A DNA stretch of 64,000 nucleotides from Spongilla lacustris (taxonomy: Eukaryota > Porifera > Demospongiae > Spongillida > Spongillidae): assembly GCA_949361645.1 (NCBI GenBank), contig OX442420.1:4075882-4139881 (forward strand), in the 5' to 3' direction. The notes under the pieces were generated by a model. The model was not told the origin of the DNA, searched no databases, and was given only the letters and a program-made list of their open reading frames with translations. The position numbers and the translations under genes are program-made. Of the stretch, positions 1 through 10,677 are shown in pieces (within the stretch, counting starts at the first letter, position 1; every line of letters begins with the position of its first letter).

Positions 1-345
1 GCACCACATCATCAACCTGAATGGCAGGGAAGCATGAGCATGTACATACAATGTATGTACATGGTACTAGATGAGAGTGCTTATATTTAAATATAGGCAC
101 TTAACACCTACACATGTACATGTATGTTCAGTGTTTGCAGAGCACAACCCAATATACACTGTATACATGTAGTCTATTACTATTGCACCGGGTATTTGAA
201 AAGTCATACACGAACAAGCAAACTGACATCTGTTACTAAAAATAAAATGATACAATTGAATAAAGTTGATCATGAAGTGGAGAAGCTAATAGCAGTGAAT
301 ATGATCACATTAAAAAAAATTACAAATACATAAATTGTTATGACT

Positions 346-372
346 GGGGGGGGGGGGGGGGGGGGGAGGGGG
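346..372. repeat. Poly-G homopolymer tract
   Basis: Twenty-one consecutive G are followed by an A and five more G. Similar G or C runs occur at 25178-25193, 46287-46314, 56315-56329 and 63549-63560. The flanking sequence from 1 to about 600 shows no gene I can support. Confidence 0.95.
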
Positions 373-917
373 CCAAGAAAAATTGTACAACTCTCGCATC
401 GTCCAATATTGTAGAGCTTAAAAGAGAGAATTGTGAATCTGCTTTCAAAATACAAATTGGAAATAAAAGAAAAAAGATACATGGGATCAAAAAGGGGTGT
501 AGGGGGTGGTACCCCCCTGCTAAAATTACATTTAACGTGTTTTGTTTCACTTCAAATTTACATGGGAGTAGCATGAATCTATTTCTCCCAGCCAAAGGAC
601 TTCACTGAGATCCCACATATAACACTCGCAAAACCAGCAGTGATCTTTCACGTGGAATGGAGCAGTCGGTGTTCAGCTCAAGGTTTCCAGAAAACAGAAT
701 TGCAACCTCCTTTGCAGCACACGCATCAGTAAGAAGCTGTTCTATAGTTGCAACCCTTAATCGATGCCATCTTTGGGTTAATGCTACAGCTTGAGGGCTC
801 AGTGGGTCAGACATCACAGGTTGGCAACCCTTGTTTGAAGATGCATTCCTTTCCATACTGCACTGGCCCTTATGCAGTGGAACGCCGAAGTAGCAGATTG
901 CTTTAGTGCCAAGAGAT

Positions 918-1553
918 ATTCCAGTCAAGTGTGAAGTAATAGGGTGTGACAAGGTTATCAAACTGTCTGCAATGCGATTGGATGTTGGAGCACATATTCT
1001 GAGGCCATTGTGCTCCAGCTACATGTAATGGCATGATACCATTGAATGCTGAGGCATGTGGTTTCTGTGGCAATGTGTGTGTAGACAGGAATTGCAAGGT
1101 GGAACTAGTAAATGGTAAAAATAAAACCATTCTGCTGGTCGAGTTCAACTGCCTGCCTATAAGATGTCATATAGAGCTGTGCAAAAAAGTTCAGTTGCCA
1201 ATCCATGCACCAACAGACCTGTGCCCTGCAAAATGGCTGAGCACAACAGGGACTGTATGCCACTACATGTACCATTATTTACATGTAGACCACATGCAGT
1301 CTATTTACCCAGGACAGAGGAGGAGGTTGTGAAGTATGCCATTCATAAAGAGGAGTACCTAAGAGTGCTGAGCAAGGACTACACAGCAAAGGAGGCTAAA
1401 ATTGTGGACAAAGTTACTGACACTTCTAATAATCATTCTGTTTGCCATAGAATGCTTCACACATCAACTCCCAGCATCTTGTACATAATAAAGGAAGCAT
1501 TTTTTGACTTTGTACAGTTGGAAGGAACAAATTCTGAAAGTGTACATGTATGA
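918..1553 (+). pseudogene. Broken zinc-finger-like fragment, probably TE-derived
   Basis: The plus strand carries a chain of Cys-rich pieces in shifting frames. Near 918-1000 there is a CEVIGCDK-type C-x4-C module followed by a GAHIL end. Near 1060 there is CGFCG, then near 1200 the motif PCTNRPVPC, and finally an acidic stretch (RTEEEVVKYAIHKEEYL). This order resembles a multi-zinc-finger module I recall from uncharacterised, often transposon-linked proteins, but I cannot name the family. At least two frame changes and a stop separate the pieces, so it is not functional as it stands. The 1,560-2,160 interval after it shows only scattered ACATGT words. Confidence 0.35.
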
Positions 1554-2170
1554 TCAAATGCTACAAATCTCACAATATTGATTTACATGTACATAATGCC
1601 AGAGGTCTGACGTACAATATCCCATGTGTAGATCTGTCATCGGCAGTAAATGGTGTACACCGAAGATTTAGAGCAGTGTACAAACAGGTAAAAGGTTTGG
1701 GTACTAACTACATGTAAATGCAAAACAGATGAACTGCTGTTTGGATTGAAATTGAAGTGTAACCTATTGCAAAATTTCTTTGACAACACAGGAAACATCT
1801 GTTGGATTCCATGCACATGTATATCTGCCATGTAGTGCACTTATGTACATGTATCAACTCCAGTTGCACGTTGCAACCTGTAAGAAATGATAGACATAAT
1901 GAACGAGTGTTTGTTATTCTTTCACAATTTTCCTAAGAGGCAAGTACATGTATGCGTTTCAGAAAAATCTTCTCCTACTGCAACACAAAGCAAACTGAAA
2001 GGAATGTCGTATGTATGTATGTTGGGTAGAGCAGCATGAAGCATACAAAATTTTTATGGAACTACATGTACATGTAACTTCAGCCATGGTAATCACAGGT
2101 GACATCATTGCACATCCTCACCTACATGTACAGTATATAAATCCAAATTAATAGAGCATTGGTCATGGGG

Positions 2171-2460
2171 GTCCACAAGGATACCAAAGATAAAGCAAAT
2201 GGTTTAAGATGCTTTGAAAACTTAGCCACGTTCATGGTTCAGAAGAATGCCATGCACCCTGTGAAGGAAATTGCTACAAAACTCCAAAAATGAGACTTAG
2301 ATATTTATGAAGCATACCAAAGAATTGATGACATAATAATTTGTGTACAAACTTGCCATACTGACATACATGTAGATACACATGTAGGTGCTATAGTGAC
2401 AATTAGCTGCAGAAACAGATTCAGTGGAAGAAAACCCCAGAACAATATAAAGGGGAAGAC
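2171..2460 (+). pseudogene. hAT-like transposase fragment (DUF4371-like)
   Basis: Read in one frame from 2171, the translation contains KANGLRCFENLATFMVQKNA and then EIATKLQK, a stop, and DLDIYEAYQRIDDII. The order K-x-GL ... F-x-F/M ... L-x-LQ-x(2-3)-D-I-x-A resembles the region before the catalytic core of hAT-type zinc-finger MYM transposases. A possible continuation near 2410-2450 (RKPQNN) would fit the following PR/Q segment. Only a short stretch survives and it has an internal stop. This is recognition by pattern with modest support. Confidence 0.35.
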
Positions 2461-2831
2461 AGGCAAATTGACCGAATGTTGTTCAAAGCCGCTTAGTAAG
2501 TTATGCTTTCAGCTTCTGTACTAGTTACAGGAAACATTTATTTCTAATAGTACTTGTATACATGTACATGTATGTCAACATCGGCATGCTCAAAGCTGCT
2601 TAGTAGGTTATCTGGGAGAGTGGTACACCTGAACGTTTGCCACTCCAGTACGAACACAGTGGATAATTTCAGCAGTCAAAGCAACAGGTGATAAAAGGTC
2701 ATTGTGGGTATAATGAAAACAAAAATGTCAGATTTGGGCTCTTTATCAATGGCAACTATTGGAGTCGATGAGAAAATTGAAGTGACTTGTCCTGGATTCA
2801 CTTTTGAGAAACGTGTTAGATAATACTGATA

Positions 2832-3213
2832 ATGATAATTATATTAGGGAGACCAAGGCACCCTCAATCACAAGGCCTAATAGAACTGGCCCATCATACA
2901 CTTGAGAGGATGCTATCTGCCAAACTGCAAGAAAAGCAGGACAGAAATCCATCATGGTCAGAGTGGCTTCCACATCATATTGTATGTAGTATCATTTACG
3001 CTTACCATCATTCACTTAATCATTACCAACGATCCCTCATCCAGGTCCTCCATCCTTGCTCAAATGCCTGATGCCCTTGTGGTTGAACCACAGAGTGCCA
3101 CACTTTTGGCTTCTCCTCTTGGGAATGTGGAGTCCACTTCTTTGTCCATTTGTGACAAGACAGCACTCTTGCAGGTTTATGGGGGAGAGGTTGAAATACC
3201 TTTGTACTCATGA
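2832..3213 (+). pseudogene. Integrase C-terminal core of Ginger/KRBA2-like element (relic A)
   Basis: The reading frame starts with the signature RPRHPQSQGLIELAHHTLE and continues through SWSEWLPHHIV. This is the end of a retroviral-type (rve) DDE integrase core, and the Glu in QGLIEL sits where the third catalytic residue belongs. The part carrying the first two Asp residues is missing. A homologous but longer integrase lies at 24501-25111. The open frame switches near 3010, and the rest up to 3213 is probably out of frame. The Ulp1/PHD remnant at 3796-4107 is likely from the same element. Confidence 0.65.
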
Positions 3214-3795
3214 AGCCTAGTTTGCTAAAGGGGTACATTGTAGTTGAAAAAAGTAGCATTCTGTCTAACGATAATTGGAGGAGGCAAAGCCCCAGTTAGC
3301 TAATGAATAAAATGATCCATGAACGGGATGACCATGATGCAACAACTGCATTTACAATGTAATTGTGACAAAACAGTGCATGAAGACACTCATTGCTTGT
3401 GATTGTGGGCAACTGTGTGAAGAAGACATTGACCCTACAGTACAATTGATAAACTTAAGTTCTACATGTAGCTGTTCTACTATTTATCCGGGCATGATAC
3501 TTCTAAGTGCTTAGGTGATCATTAACATGGTAGATCAGCTCAAGATAAGGGGTATCAAAGTGATGATGGAAGTGGGACCCATCACCATGATTCTAGAGAT
3601 ACAGGCACTGATAATAAAAGGATGATAGCAGGTACATGTACCTAGCTACATCATTGTAGATATTGCTATGAAAATAATCATTGCCCATGACTCAAACCCA
3701 CCAAGGCAATGGCATTACAGAAGATGAGCCTGAATACAATGGTACAGAATATCATTATTCTGGAGAAAATGTTCCATCATTGCTAGAGCACATCT

Positions 3796-4107
3796 TTGAA
3801 TTCCTATAGACAAACAGATTGTTATACTCGTAGTGATGATTGTGGGGTTATTGCAATTGCCTGCCAAGAAGAAATTGAGTTCAACCAGGCTACTATGCAA
3901 AACCACCACCATAAGTGCTTTACTACAAGAAACTACACTCCTTTTCTCAACAGGAAAGTCAAAAGAGCATGTCATACCTGCATCATGAATATAGATGTGT
4001 TTTGCAGCTGTCAGATGCCTGCCACCTATGGGGATATGGTGAAGTGTGGTATTTGGGAACAGTGGTTTCAAAATCAAGTTTTTTGGCCTCAACTCTCTTA
4101 CATCTAG
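3796..4107 (+). pseudogene. Ulp1 protease end plus PHD finger (relic A)
   Basis: The frame contains SDDCGVIAIACQ, which matches the catalytic-Cys segment (D-C-G) of C48/Ulp1 proteases. About 50 residues later comes a PHD-like finger beginning VFCSCQMPATYGDMVKC with a following W-F. The order protease then PHD finger is the same as in the elements at 9190-10197 and 23603-27357. The upstream His and Asp of the Ulp1 triad are not visible. In the PHD motif some Cys/His positions are substituted (for example WEQWFQN in place of a Cys and a His). A YR-element coding fragment begins directly after it. Confidence 0.6.
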
Positions 4108-4540
4108 TGCAGAAGAATGGAATTGTGGAGGAAGTGAGGCGGCTGCGGGAAGAAGTTAAGGCTGGGCAGGAGGAAACGTCCTGAAAGCTAGCAAGGAGCA
4201 GCCGAAAGGAGGGCTACGCTTTCAAAAGGAAAGCCAATGAGATCCAGCACCGTTTTAATGAAGACATAGAGAATAAACTGGATGAGGCAGAGGCGGCCGT
4301 TGCCAAAGCGGAGCCCACAGCAGAAAGGCGTACAAAGGAGGCTCTCGGAAAAATCAAGGAGGCATTGATTGACGGTAGGTAGCTAATTGCCCACAGGCAA
4401 AAGCTGCTCAAACTGGCCGGCCGGTCCGAATACAGATGGTCAGTTGTTGAAGAATATGAGGAGGATGGGTTGGCGGACGATTCCAAAGATAAAAAAAGAA
4501 AGAAAGCAGAGCGAATGATAGTTTTTATGATACCATGACA
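4107..4540 (+). pseudogene. Gag-like coiled-coil fragment of a YR retroelement
   Basis: One frame encodes a charged, helical protein: NGIVEEVRRLREEVKAGQ, stop, YAFKRKANEIQHRFNEDIE, then KEALIDGR, stop, LIAHRQKLLKLAGRSE and an acidic end with VVEEYEEDGLADDSKD. I recognise this as the first ORF of metazoan tyrosine-recombinase retroelements (DIRS/Ngaro group). A homologous reading frame lies on the minus strand at 50363-50758. Two internal stops make it inactive. It is followed by a region amplified three times (4591-8399). Confidence 0.6.
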
Positions 4541-4590
4541 GCACTTGGCACAGCAATCAGCATGAGCGTTGATCGCAAAGCCTTCAAAAC

Positions 4591-7500
4591 TGCCGTATGG
4601 GAGGCTTTGGATGGCACAAAAAAATCCATTGTTTTTTAGCTACATGATAGCTAGCGCAATGTTCCCATGGCAAGCAGCCTGTCAGCAGAAATCAATTTGT
4701 TGACTGCTTGATGAAACAGCTAATTAACTTCAAAAAAGTGAAAATATCGAACCATCAATCCCATGGCGATGTACGAGTTTATGCATGCCGCGCTAGTTTA
4801 CGGTATGCTAATATTTCTTTTTCCCACAGCTTTTAGTGCATACTTGGCATATGATGGTGCAGGCTAAAAGGAAAAAGGAGGCGGCACCACAAGGAAGAGA
4901 TATGGATCTCGGTTTATCCAGGCACTAGTTAGGGTAATATATCAGCAGGCAAAGACAGACATGTTGATCAAAGTCAACAAAAAGGTGCCTGAAGAATTTG
5001 ACTCTGTAGGAAAACACAAGCAGGTTCCAGCTCCAACTTGCATGCTTACAAGAAAGCTTACTTTAATGTCTGAGACTTTAATGAATAGCAGTAGAAGTTT
5101 AGGGTGCACGAATGAGTTTTAAAATAATGAAAAGCTACCTTGGCACAGACCAGAGGAAAGCCGTACAAGCCGACGTTTGCTCCTGGTATTTGTTTTCAGT
5201 GTGGGGAGGATGGGGCATCTGAGGAGGGACTGCCCTAAACGAGTGCCGTTACCAGGTGAGTATCCTTTATTGCTGCAGTGTTCAATCTGTACACGGAAGT
5301 ATTGGTGGATTTACACAAAAGCAGTAAATCTCATCAATGCCCATAATTCACTTATTTGTTTTTAAATAATTTTATTAATCCAGTGTCAGGGTACACGAAC
5401 TGGATGTACCTAATACCAGGTATGAACCATAGTGGTCCATTGCAGTGCTAGTGACTACAACATGTACTGTAATTCATAAAACCACGAGATAAATGTTCTA
5501 CTCATGGTACAAAACATTATTAGTATGTATAATCGAAAGTACAGGAACAGTTTAAATTGATAATGTGTTATGCATGCATTGTACTACATGTACATATAAA
5601 GTGACTGTAGTCATGATTGCGTTTTCTACAGTGTTGGTGTGCCCTCCTCCACTCTCCCCCATATAGATGTGTTTTCTGCAGGTGATTGGCCATTACCTCA
5701 TGACCTGCAGAGCTACAACAACTTGCAGCGGGATTGCCAGATGTTGTGCTAAGTGGTAGGGCCAACAGCACTACTAAGAAATACGTCGGTGCTTTTCAGA
5801 GGTGGAAGGTATGGGTGGAGTCAATGGAACATTGTACATGTAGTTTTCCTGTAATATTGCCGTATGGGAGGCTTTGGATGGCACAAAAAAAATCCATTGT
5901 TTTTTAGCTACATGATAGCTTGCGCAATGTTCCCATGGCAAGCAGCCTGTCAGCAGAAATCAATTTGTTGACTGCTTGATGAAACAGCTAATCAACTTCA
6001 AAAAAGTGAAAATATCGAACCATCAATCCCATGGCGATGTATGAGTTTATGCATGCCGCGCTAGTTTACGGTATGCTAATATTTCTTTTTCCCACAGCTT
6101 TTAGTGCATACTTGGCATATGATGGTGCAGGCTAAAAGGAAAAAGGAGGCGGCACCACACGGAAGAGATATGGATCTTGGTTTATCCAGGCACTAGTTAA
6201 GGTAATATATCAGCAGGCAAAGACAGACATGTTGATCGAAGTCAACAAAAAGGTGCCTGAAGAATTTGACTCTGTAGGAAAACACAAGCAGGTTCCAGCT
6301 CCAACTTGCATGCTTACAAGAAAGCTTACTTTAATGTCTGAGACTTTAATGAATAGCAGTAGAAGTTTAGGGTGCACGAATGAGTTTTAAAAAAATGAAA
6401 AGCTACCTTGGCCCAGACCAGAGGAAAGCCGTACAAGCCGACGTTTGCTCCTGGTATTTGTTTTCAGTGTGGGGAGGATGGGGCATCTGAGAAGGGACTG
6501 CCCTAAACGAGTGCTGTTACCAGGTGAGTATCCTTTATTGCTGCAGTGTTCAATCTGTACATGGAAGTATTGGTGGATTTACACAAAAGCAGTAAATCTC
6601 ATCAATGCCCATAATTCACTTATTTGTTCTTAAATAATTTTATTAATCCAGTGTCAGGGTACACGAACTGGATGTACCTAATACCAGGTATGAACCATAG
6701 TGGTCCATTGCAGTGCTAGTGACTACAACATGTACTGTAATTCATAAAACCACGAGATAAATGTTCTACTCATGGTACAGAACATTATTAGTATGTATAA
6801 TCGAAAGTACAGGAACAGTTTAAATTGATAATGTGTTATGCATGCATTGTACTACATGTACATATAAAGTGACTGTAGTCATGATTGCGTTTTCTACAGT
6901 GTTGGTGTGCCCTCCTCCACTCTCCCCCATATAGATGTGTTTTCTGCAGGTGATTGGCCATTACCTCATGACCTGCAGAGCTACAACAACTTGCAGCAGG
7001 ATTGCCAGATGTTGTGCTAAGTGGTAGGGCCAACAGCACTACTAAGAAATACGTCGGTGCTTTTCAGAGGTGGAAGGTATGGGCGGAGTCAATGGAACAT
7101 TGTACATGTAGTTTTCCTGTAATATTGCCGTATGGGAGGCTTTGGATGGCACAAAAAAATCCATTGTTTTTTAGCTACATGATAGCTTGCGCAATGTTCC
7201 CATGGCAAGCAGCCTGTCAGCAGAAATCAATTTGTTGACTGCTTGATGAAACAGCTAATAAACTTCAAAAAAGTGAAAATATCGAACCATCAATCCCACG
7301 GCGATGTGCGAGTTTATGCATGCCGCGCTAGTTTACGGTATGCTAATATTTCTTTTTCCCACAGCTTTTAGTGCATACTTGGCATATGATGGTGCAGGCT
7401 AAAAGGAAAAAGGAGGCGGCACCACACGGAAGAGATATGGATCTTGGTTTATCCAGGCACTAGTTAGGGTAATATATCAGCAGGCAAAGACAGACATATT

Positions 7501-8399
7501 GATCAAAGTCAACAAAAAGGTGCCTGAAGAATTTGACTCTGTAGGAAAACACAAGCAGGTTCCAGCTCCAACTTGCATGCTTACAAGAAAGCTTACTTTT
7601 ATGTCTGAGACTTTAATGAATAGCAGTAGAAGTTTAGGGTGCACGAATGAGTTTTAAAATAATGAAAAGCTACCTTGGCCCAGATCAGAGGACAGCCGTA
7701 CAAGCCGACGTTTGCTCCTGGTATTTGTTTTCAGTGTGGGAAGGATGGGGCATCTGAGGAGGGACTGCCCTAAACGAGTGCCGTTACCAGGTGAGTATCC
7801 TTTATTGCTGCAGTGTTCAATCGGTACATGGAAGTATTGGTGGATTTACACAAAACCAGTAAATCTCATCAATGCCCATAATTCACTTATTTGTTTTTAA
7901 ATAATTTTATTAATCCAGTGTCTGGGTACACGAACTGGATGTACCTAATACCAGGTATGAACCATAGTAGTCCATTGCAGTGCTAGTGACTACAACATGT
8001 ACTGTAATTCATAAAACCACGAGATAAATGTTCTACTCATGGTACAGAACATTATTAGTATGTATAATCGAAAGTACAGGAACAGTTTAAATTGATAATG
8101 TGTTATGCATGCATTGTACTACATGTACATATAAAGTGACTGTAGTCATGATTGCGTTTTCTACAGTGTTGGTGTGCCCTCCTCCACTCTCCCCCATATA
8201 GATGTGTTTTCTGCAGGTGATTGGCCATTACCTCATGACCTGCAGAGCTACAACAACTTGCAGCGGGATTGCCAGATGTTGTGCTAAGTGGTAGGGCCAA
8301 CAGCACTACTAAGAAATACGTCGGTGCTTTTCAGAGGTGGAAGGTATGGGCGGAGTCAATGGAAATAGTACCTACATTGTACATGTAGTTTTCCTGTAA
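4591..8399 (+). repeat. Three tandem copies of a 1,268-bp YR-element segment
   Basis: The segment starting TGCCGTATGGGAGGCTTTGG recurs at 4591, 5858 and 7126, with spacings of 1,267 and 1,268 bases. The copies differ by scattered substitutions only. Each unit runs from the end of the gag-like ORF, through an intron-like stretch ending in a pyrimidine-rich acceptor, to a CCHC zinc knuckle and then the N-terminus of a tyrosine recombinase. There is no reverse transcriptase between knuckle and recombinase. The third copy continues into unique recombinase sequence at about 8400. Confidence 0.95.
5177..5272 (+). pseudogene. CCHC zinc-knuckle remnant (present in all three units)
   Basis: The translation reads PGICFQCGEDG in one frame and GHLRRDCPKR in the next, the two halves of a nucleic-acid-binding C-x2-C-x4-H-x4-C knuckle. 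A run of four G in GATGGGGCAT splits the motif. The same extra base is present at the matching places of the second and third units (6445-6540 and 7712-7807), so the frameshift predates the tandem amplification. A good splice donor (GTGAGT) follows the knuckle in each copy. Confidence 0.7.
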
Positions 8400-8640
8400 A
8401 AGGTATGCATCTGGCACTGTATATACAGCACCTTAGTACGTCCAAGCATTCTACGTCAGCAGTAGAGGAGGCGGTGCATGCGCTGGCATGGATGCATAAG
8501 ATGGCAGGGATAGAGTCGCCTACAGAGACACGATTAGTCTAGTCCGTGCTAGAGGGTTTGAGGCAAATACATGTACTAAGCAAGCATAAGATTCGGAAGG
8601 AGCCAGTATCCTTAGAAATGTTGCAAGCCATGGTAGAGGC
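8250..8640 (+). pseudogene. Tyrosine recombinase N-terminal fragment
   Basis: Near 8250-8360 the frame reads LPDVVLSGRANSTTKKYVGA and FQRWKVWAES. After a break it resumes at about 8403 with LALYIQHL, AVEEAVHALAWMHKMAGI and KIRKEPVSLEMLQAMVEAAG. This is the core-binding N-terminal domain of the recombinase found in Ngaro/DIRS-type elements, and it aligns residue for residue with the minus-strand copy at 48839-49340. A TAG stop lies inside (near 8538). The catalytic domain (R..HxxR..Y) is absent. The minisatellite at 8629 replaces it. The same N-terminus occurs at about 5718-5870 and 6985-7140. Confidence 0.75.
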
Positions 8641-8943
8641 TGCTGGGCCATGGTAGAGGCTGCTGGGCCATGGTAGAGGCTGCTGGGCCATGGTAGAGGG
8701 CTGCTGGGCCATGGTAGAGGGCTGCTGGGCCATGGTAGAGGGCTGCTGGGCCATGGTAGAGGGCTGCTGGGCCATGGTAGAGGGCTGCTGGGCCATGGTA
8801 GAGGGCTGCTGGGCCATGGTAGAGGGCTGCTGGGCCATGGTAGCGGGCTGCTGGGCCATGATAGAGGGCTGCTGGGCCATGGTAGAGGCTGCTGGGCCAT
8901 GGTAGAGGCTGCTGGGCCATGGTAGAGGGCTGCTGGGCCATGG
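8629..8943. repeat. 20/21-bp minisatellite derived from recombinase codons
   Basis: About 15 head-to-tail copies of CATGGTAGAGGCTGCTGGGC follow one another. The first four and two later ones are 20 bases; most of the rest are 21 bases with an extra G. The founding sequence is the recombinase stretch encoding AMVEAAG that immediately precedes the array, and the non-expanded equivalent is seen in the other recombinase at 48839-49340. Confidence 0.95.
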
Positions 8944-9189
8944 CAGAATGTTTAAGGAGGGAGTGTGAAAATACCATAGGAGTAGCGCTGATTTTCCAAG
9001 GCTTCCTTGTGTAGTAGTTGAGGTGAAAGGAAAAACACAGAAATCATAGTTGTGTGCTAACATCATGCTACCCTGCAGGGGTTTTGGAGCCATTCAGTGG
9101 TGATTTTCACATACATGTACCAGCTGATAGCTGGAGAGAACAGCCACTGGTGTCACCCAGATCAGCATCAATGATGCAATCTTTAAAAA

Positions 9190-10197
9190 ATGCTTTTCTA
9201 CAACAGCACTGCAATACATAAATCCTGCAACACTAGGCAATGTGGATGTAGAAAAGTTGATACTGAATGCAGCACACATTGTCATGGTAGTAAGAAATGT
9301 GACAACAAGTCTGACAGTTCTGCACATGGGAAATCAATGATTAAAGATTATGTGAATAGTAGCTGCAGTTATGATAGGGGATGTCACAGGTCAAAATCAT
9401 GCATGTGTAAGAAAAGTGTGAACCCATGTGCCATCCACAGCGCTTATGCACAAATTGCAAAACAAGCACAACTGACCTCAGCACAGTGCCAATCAAGGAT
9501 TGCAATGTAGAGGAATCTAGAATTAAATCACATGACTGGCAGAATTGCTATGGTATTAAGCTCACAGAACCTTACAAGGAAGTTATTAAAAGTGGAAAAT
9601 GGTTGTGTCATGATATTATTGATGCAAGACAAAGGTTATTAAACTTTGAGGTCTTCAGAACCCTTCACTTGCTCAAATATTTAATGCAAAGAAATTGTTC
9701 AGATATTAAATCTCAATAAAAACCGTTGGATTACAGTTTCTACACTTGGTTGTTCTACGATTGATGTTTATGATTTACAAGGCTCAGTTTTGACTTGAAA
9801 AAACTAGTGGCAGATATTATGCAATCTCCTTGTGAAATTATGCTTCGGTATTGTGATGTACAATGGCAGTCAGAGGGGGGTGGCTGTGGATTGTTTACAT
9901 AGCTTTTATCATCAGTGTTTACATTGGAATTGATCCTGCAGGTGTCATTTTTGATCAGGAGAAAATGTGTTCTTATCTTGAGCAATTCATTGAGCTACAT
10001 GTATATTCTCTCATAAACCATGAAGAGGGCACATAAATTCACTAACTTAGAAATTCTTTCAATATGCTGTTTATGTCGATTACCACAAGATGGATCTGAA
10101 ATGGTGCAGTACATTTCATGTTTGGAGTATTACCAACTGATGCATGTTCAACTTTCTAATCAGCCGAAATCAGAATGGTGTTGCAGGAATTGTCAAT
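9190..10197 (+). pseudogene. CXC + Ulp1 + PHD end of a Ginger-like element (relic B)
   Basis: Three modules appear in order. At 9220-9300 there is a tesmin-like Cys cluster (CGCRKVDTECSTHCHGSKKC). At 9560-9620 the start of the protease-like region reads EVIKSGKWLCHDIIDA. At about 9880 GGCGLF marks the Ulp1 catalytic Cys, and the frame then shifts to FDQEKMCSYLEQFIE. At 10060-10197 a PHD-like finger reads CCLCRLPQDGSEMVQ and closes with WCCRNC. Stops and frameshifts interrupt all parts. The order matches the element at 23603-27357. Confidence 0.6.
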
Positions 10198-10379
10198 AAG
10201 GACACATAACTGTAGCATGCAGTCTGCTATGTGTGTGTTTTTCAAGCAAGTCATTTTCTTGTATGTGGAGGGGTTTCTTTGTTTTTCAATGATTTTTTTT
10301 TGTTGTTGTGTGAAATATGTTGTTTCATGACTGAAAAACCAACAACCAAAAATTACAGATACACAAATTGGTTATGGTC

Positions 10380-10600
10380 CACAACAGACATACATTTTGT
10401 TGTAGGACCGGTCTTGTACACTGAGGACGGGTCATGTTATGCACTATCGGTTCTAGAACCAGTCAAGCGAGATCAAGCAGTTCAAGAACCGGTCAAGTTG
10501 CATTGATCGGCCGGTTCTAGGACTGGTCCAAGATTGGGTGACTGGTTCAAAAACTGGTCAGGCATATTTCACTGGTCCTAGAACCGGCCAAAGTCCACCA
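10380..10600. repeat. Degenerate palindromic minisatellite around GGTTCTAGAACC
   Basis: Variants of ACCGGTC and GGTTCTAGAACCAGTC recur about every 20-30 bases (10405, 10445, 10480, 10510, 10540, 10570). Because the core is nearly self-complementary, copies appear on both strands. No conserved reading frame is evident. Confidence 0.6.
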
Positions 10601-10677
10601 TCGGGTCGGAACATAGTCATGTACATGTACATTTGACAAAGATTGCTCAAGTCTTGTTCATTAATAGCCTTACTAAC

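Noticed and set aside
5568..5771. A 67-residue minus-strand ORF present identically three times (also 6836 and 8103)
   Set aside because: Its triplication only reflects the 1,268-bp tandem repeat, and the opposite strand carries recognisable recombinase coding sequence.
8520..9093. Minus-strand ORFs of STMAQQP/LPWPSS repeats
   Set aside because: Three different frames are open over the same 20/21-base minisatellite, which is expected of the repeat and not of a gene.
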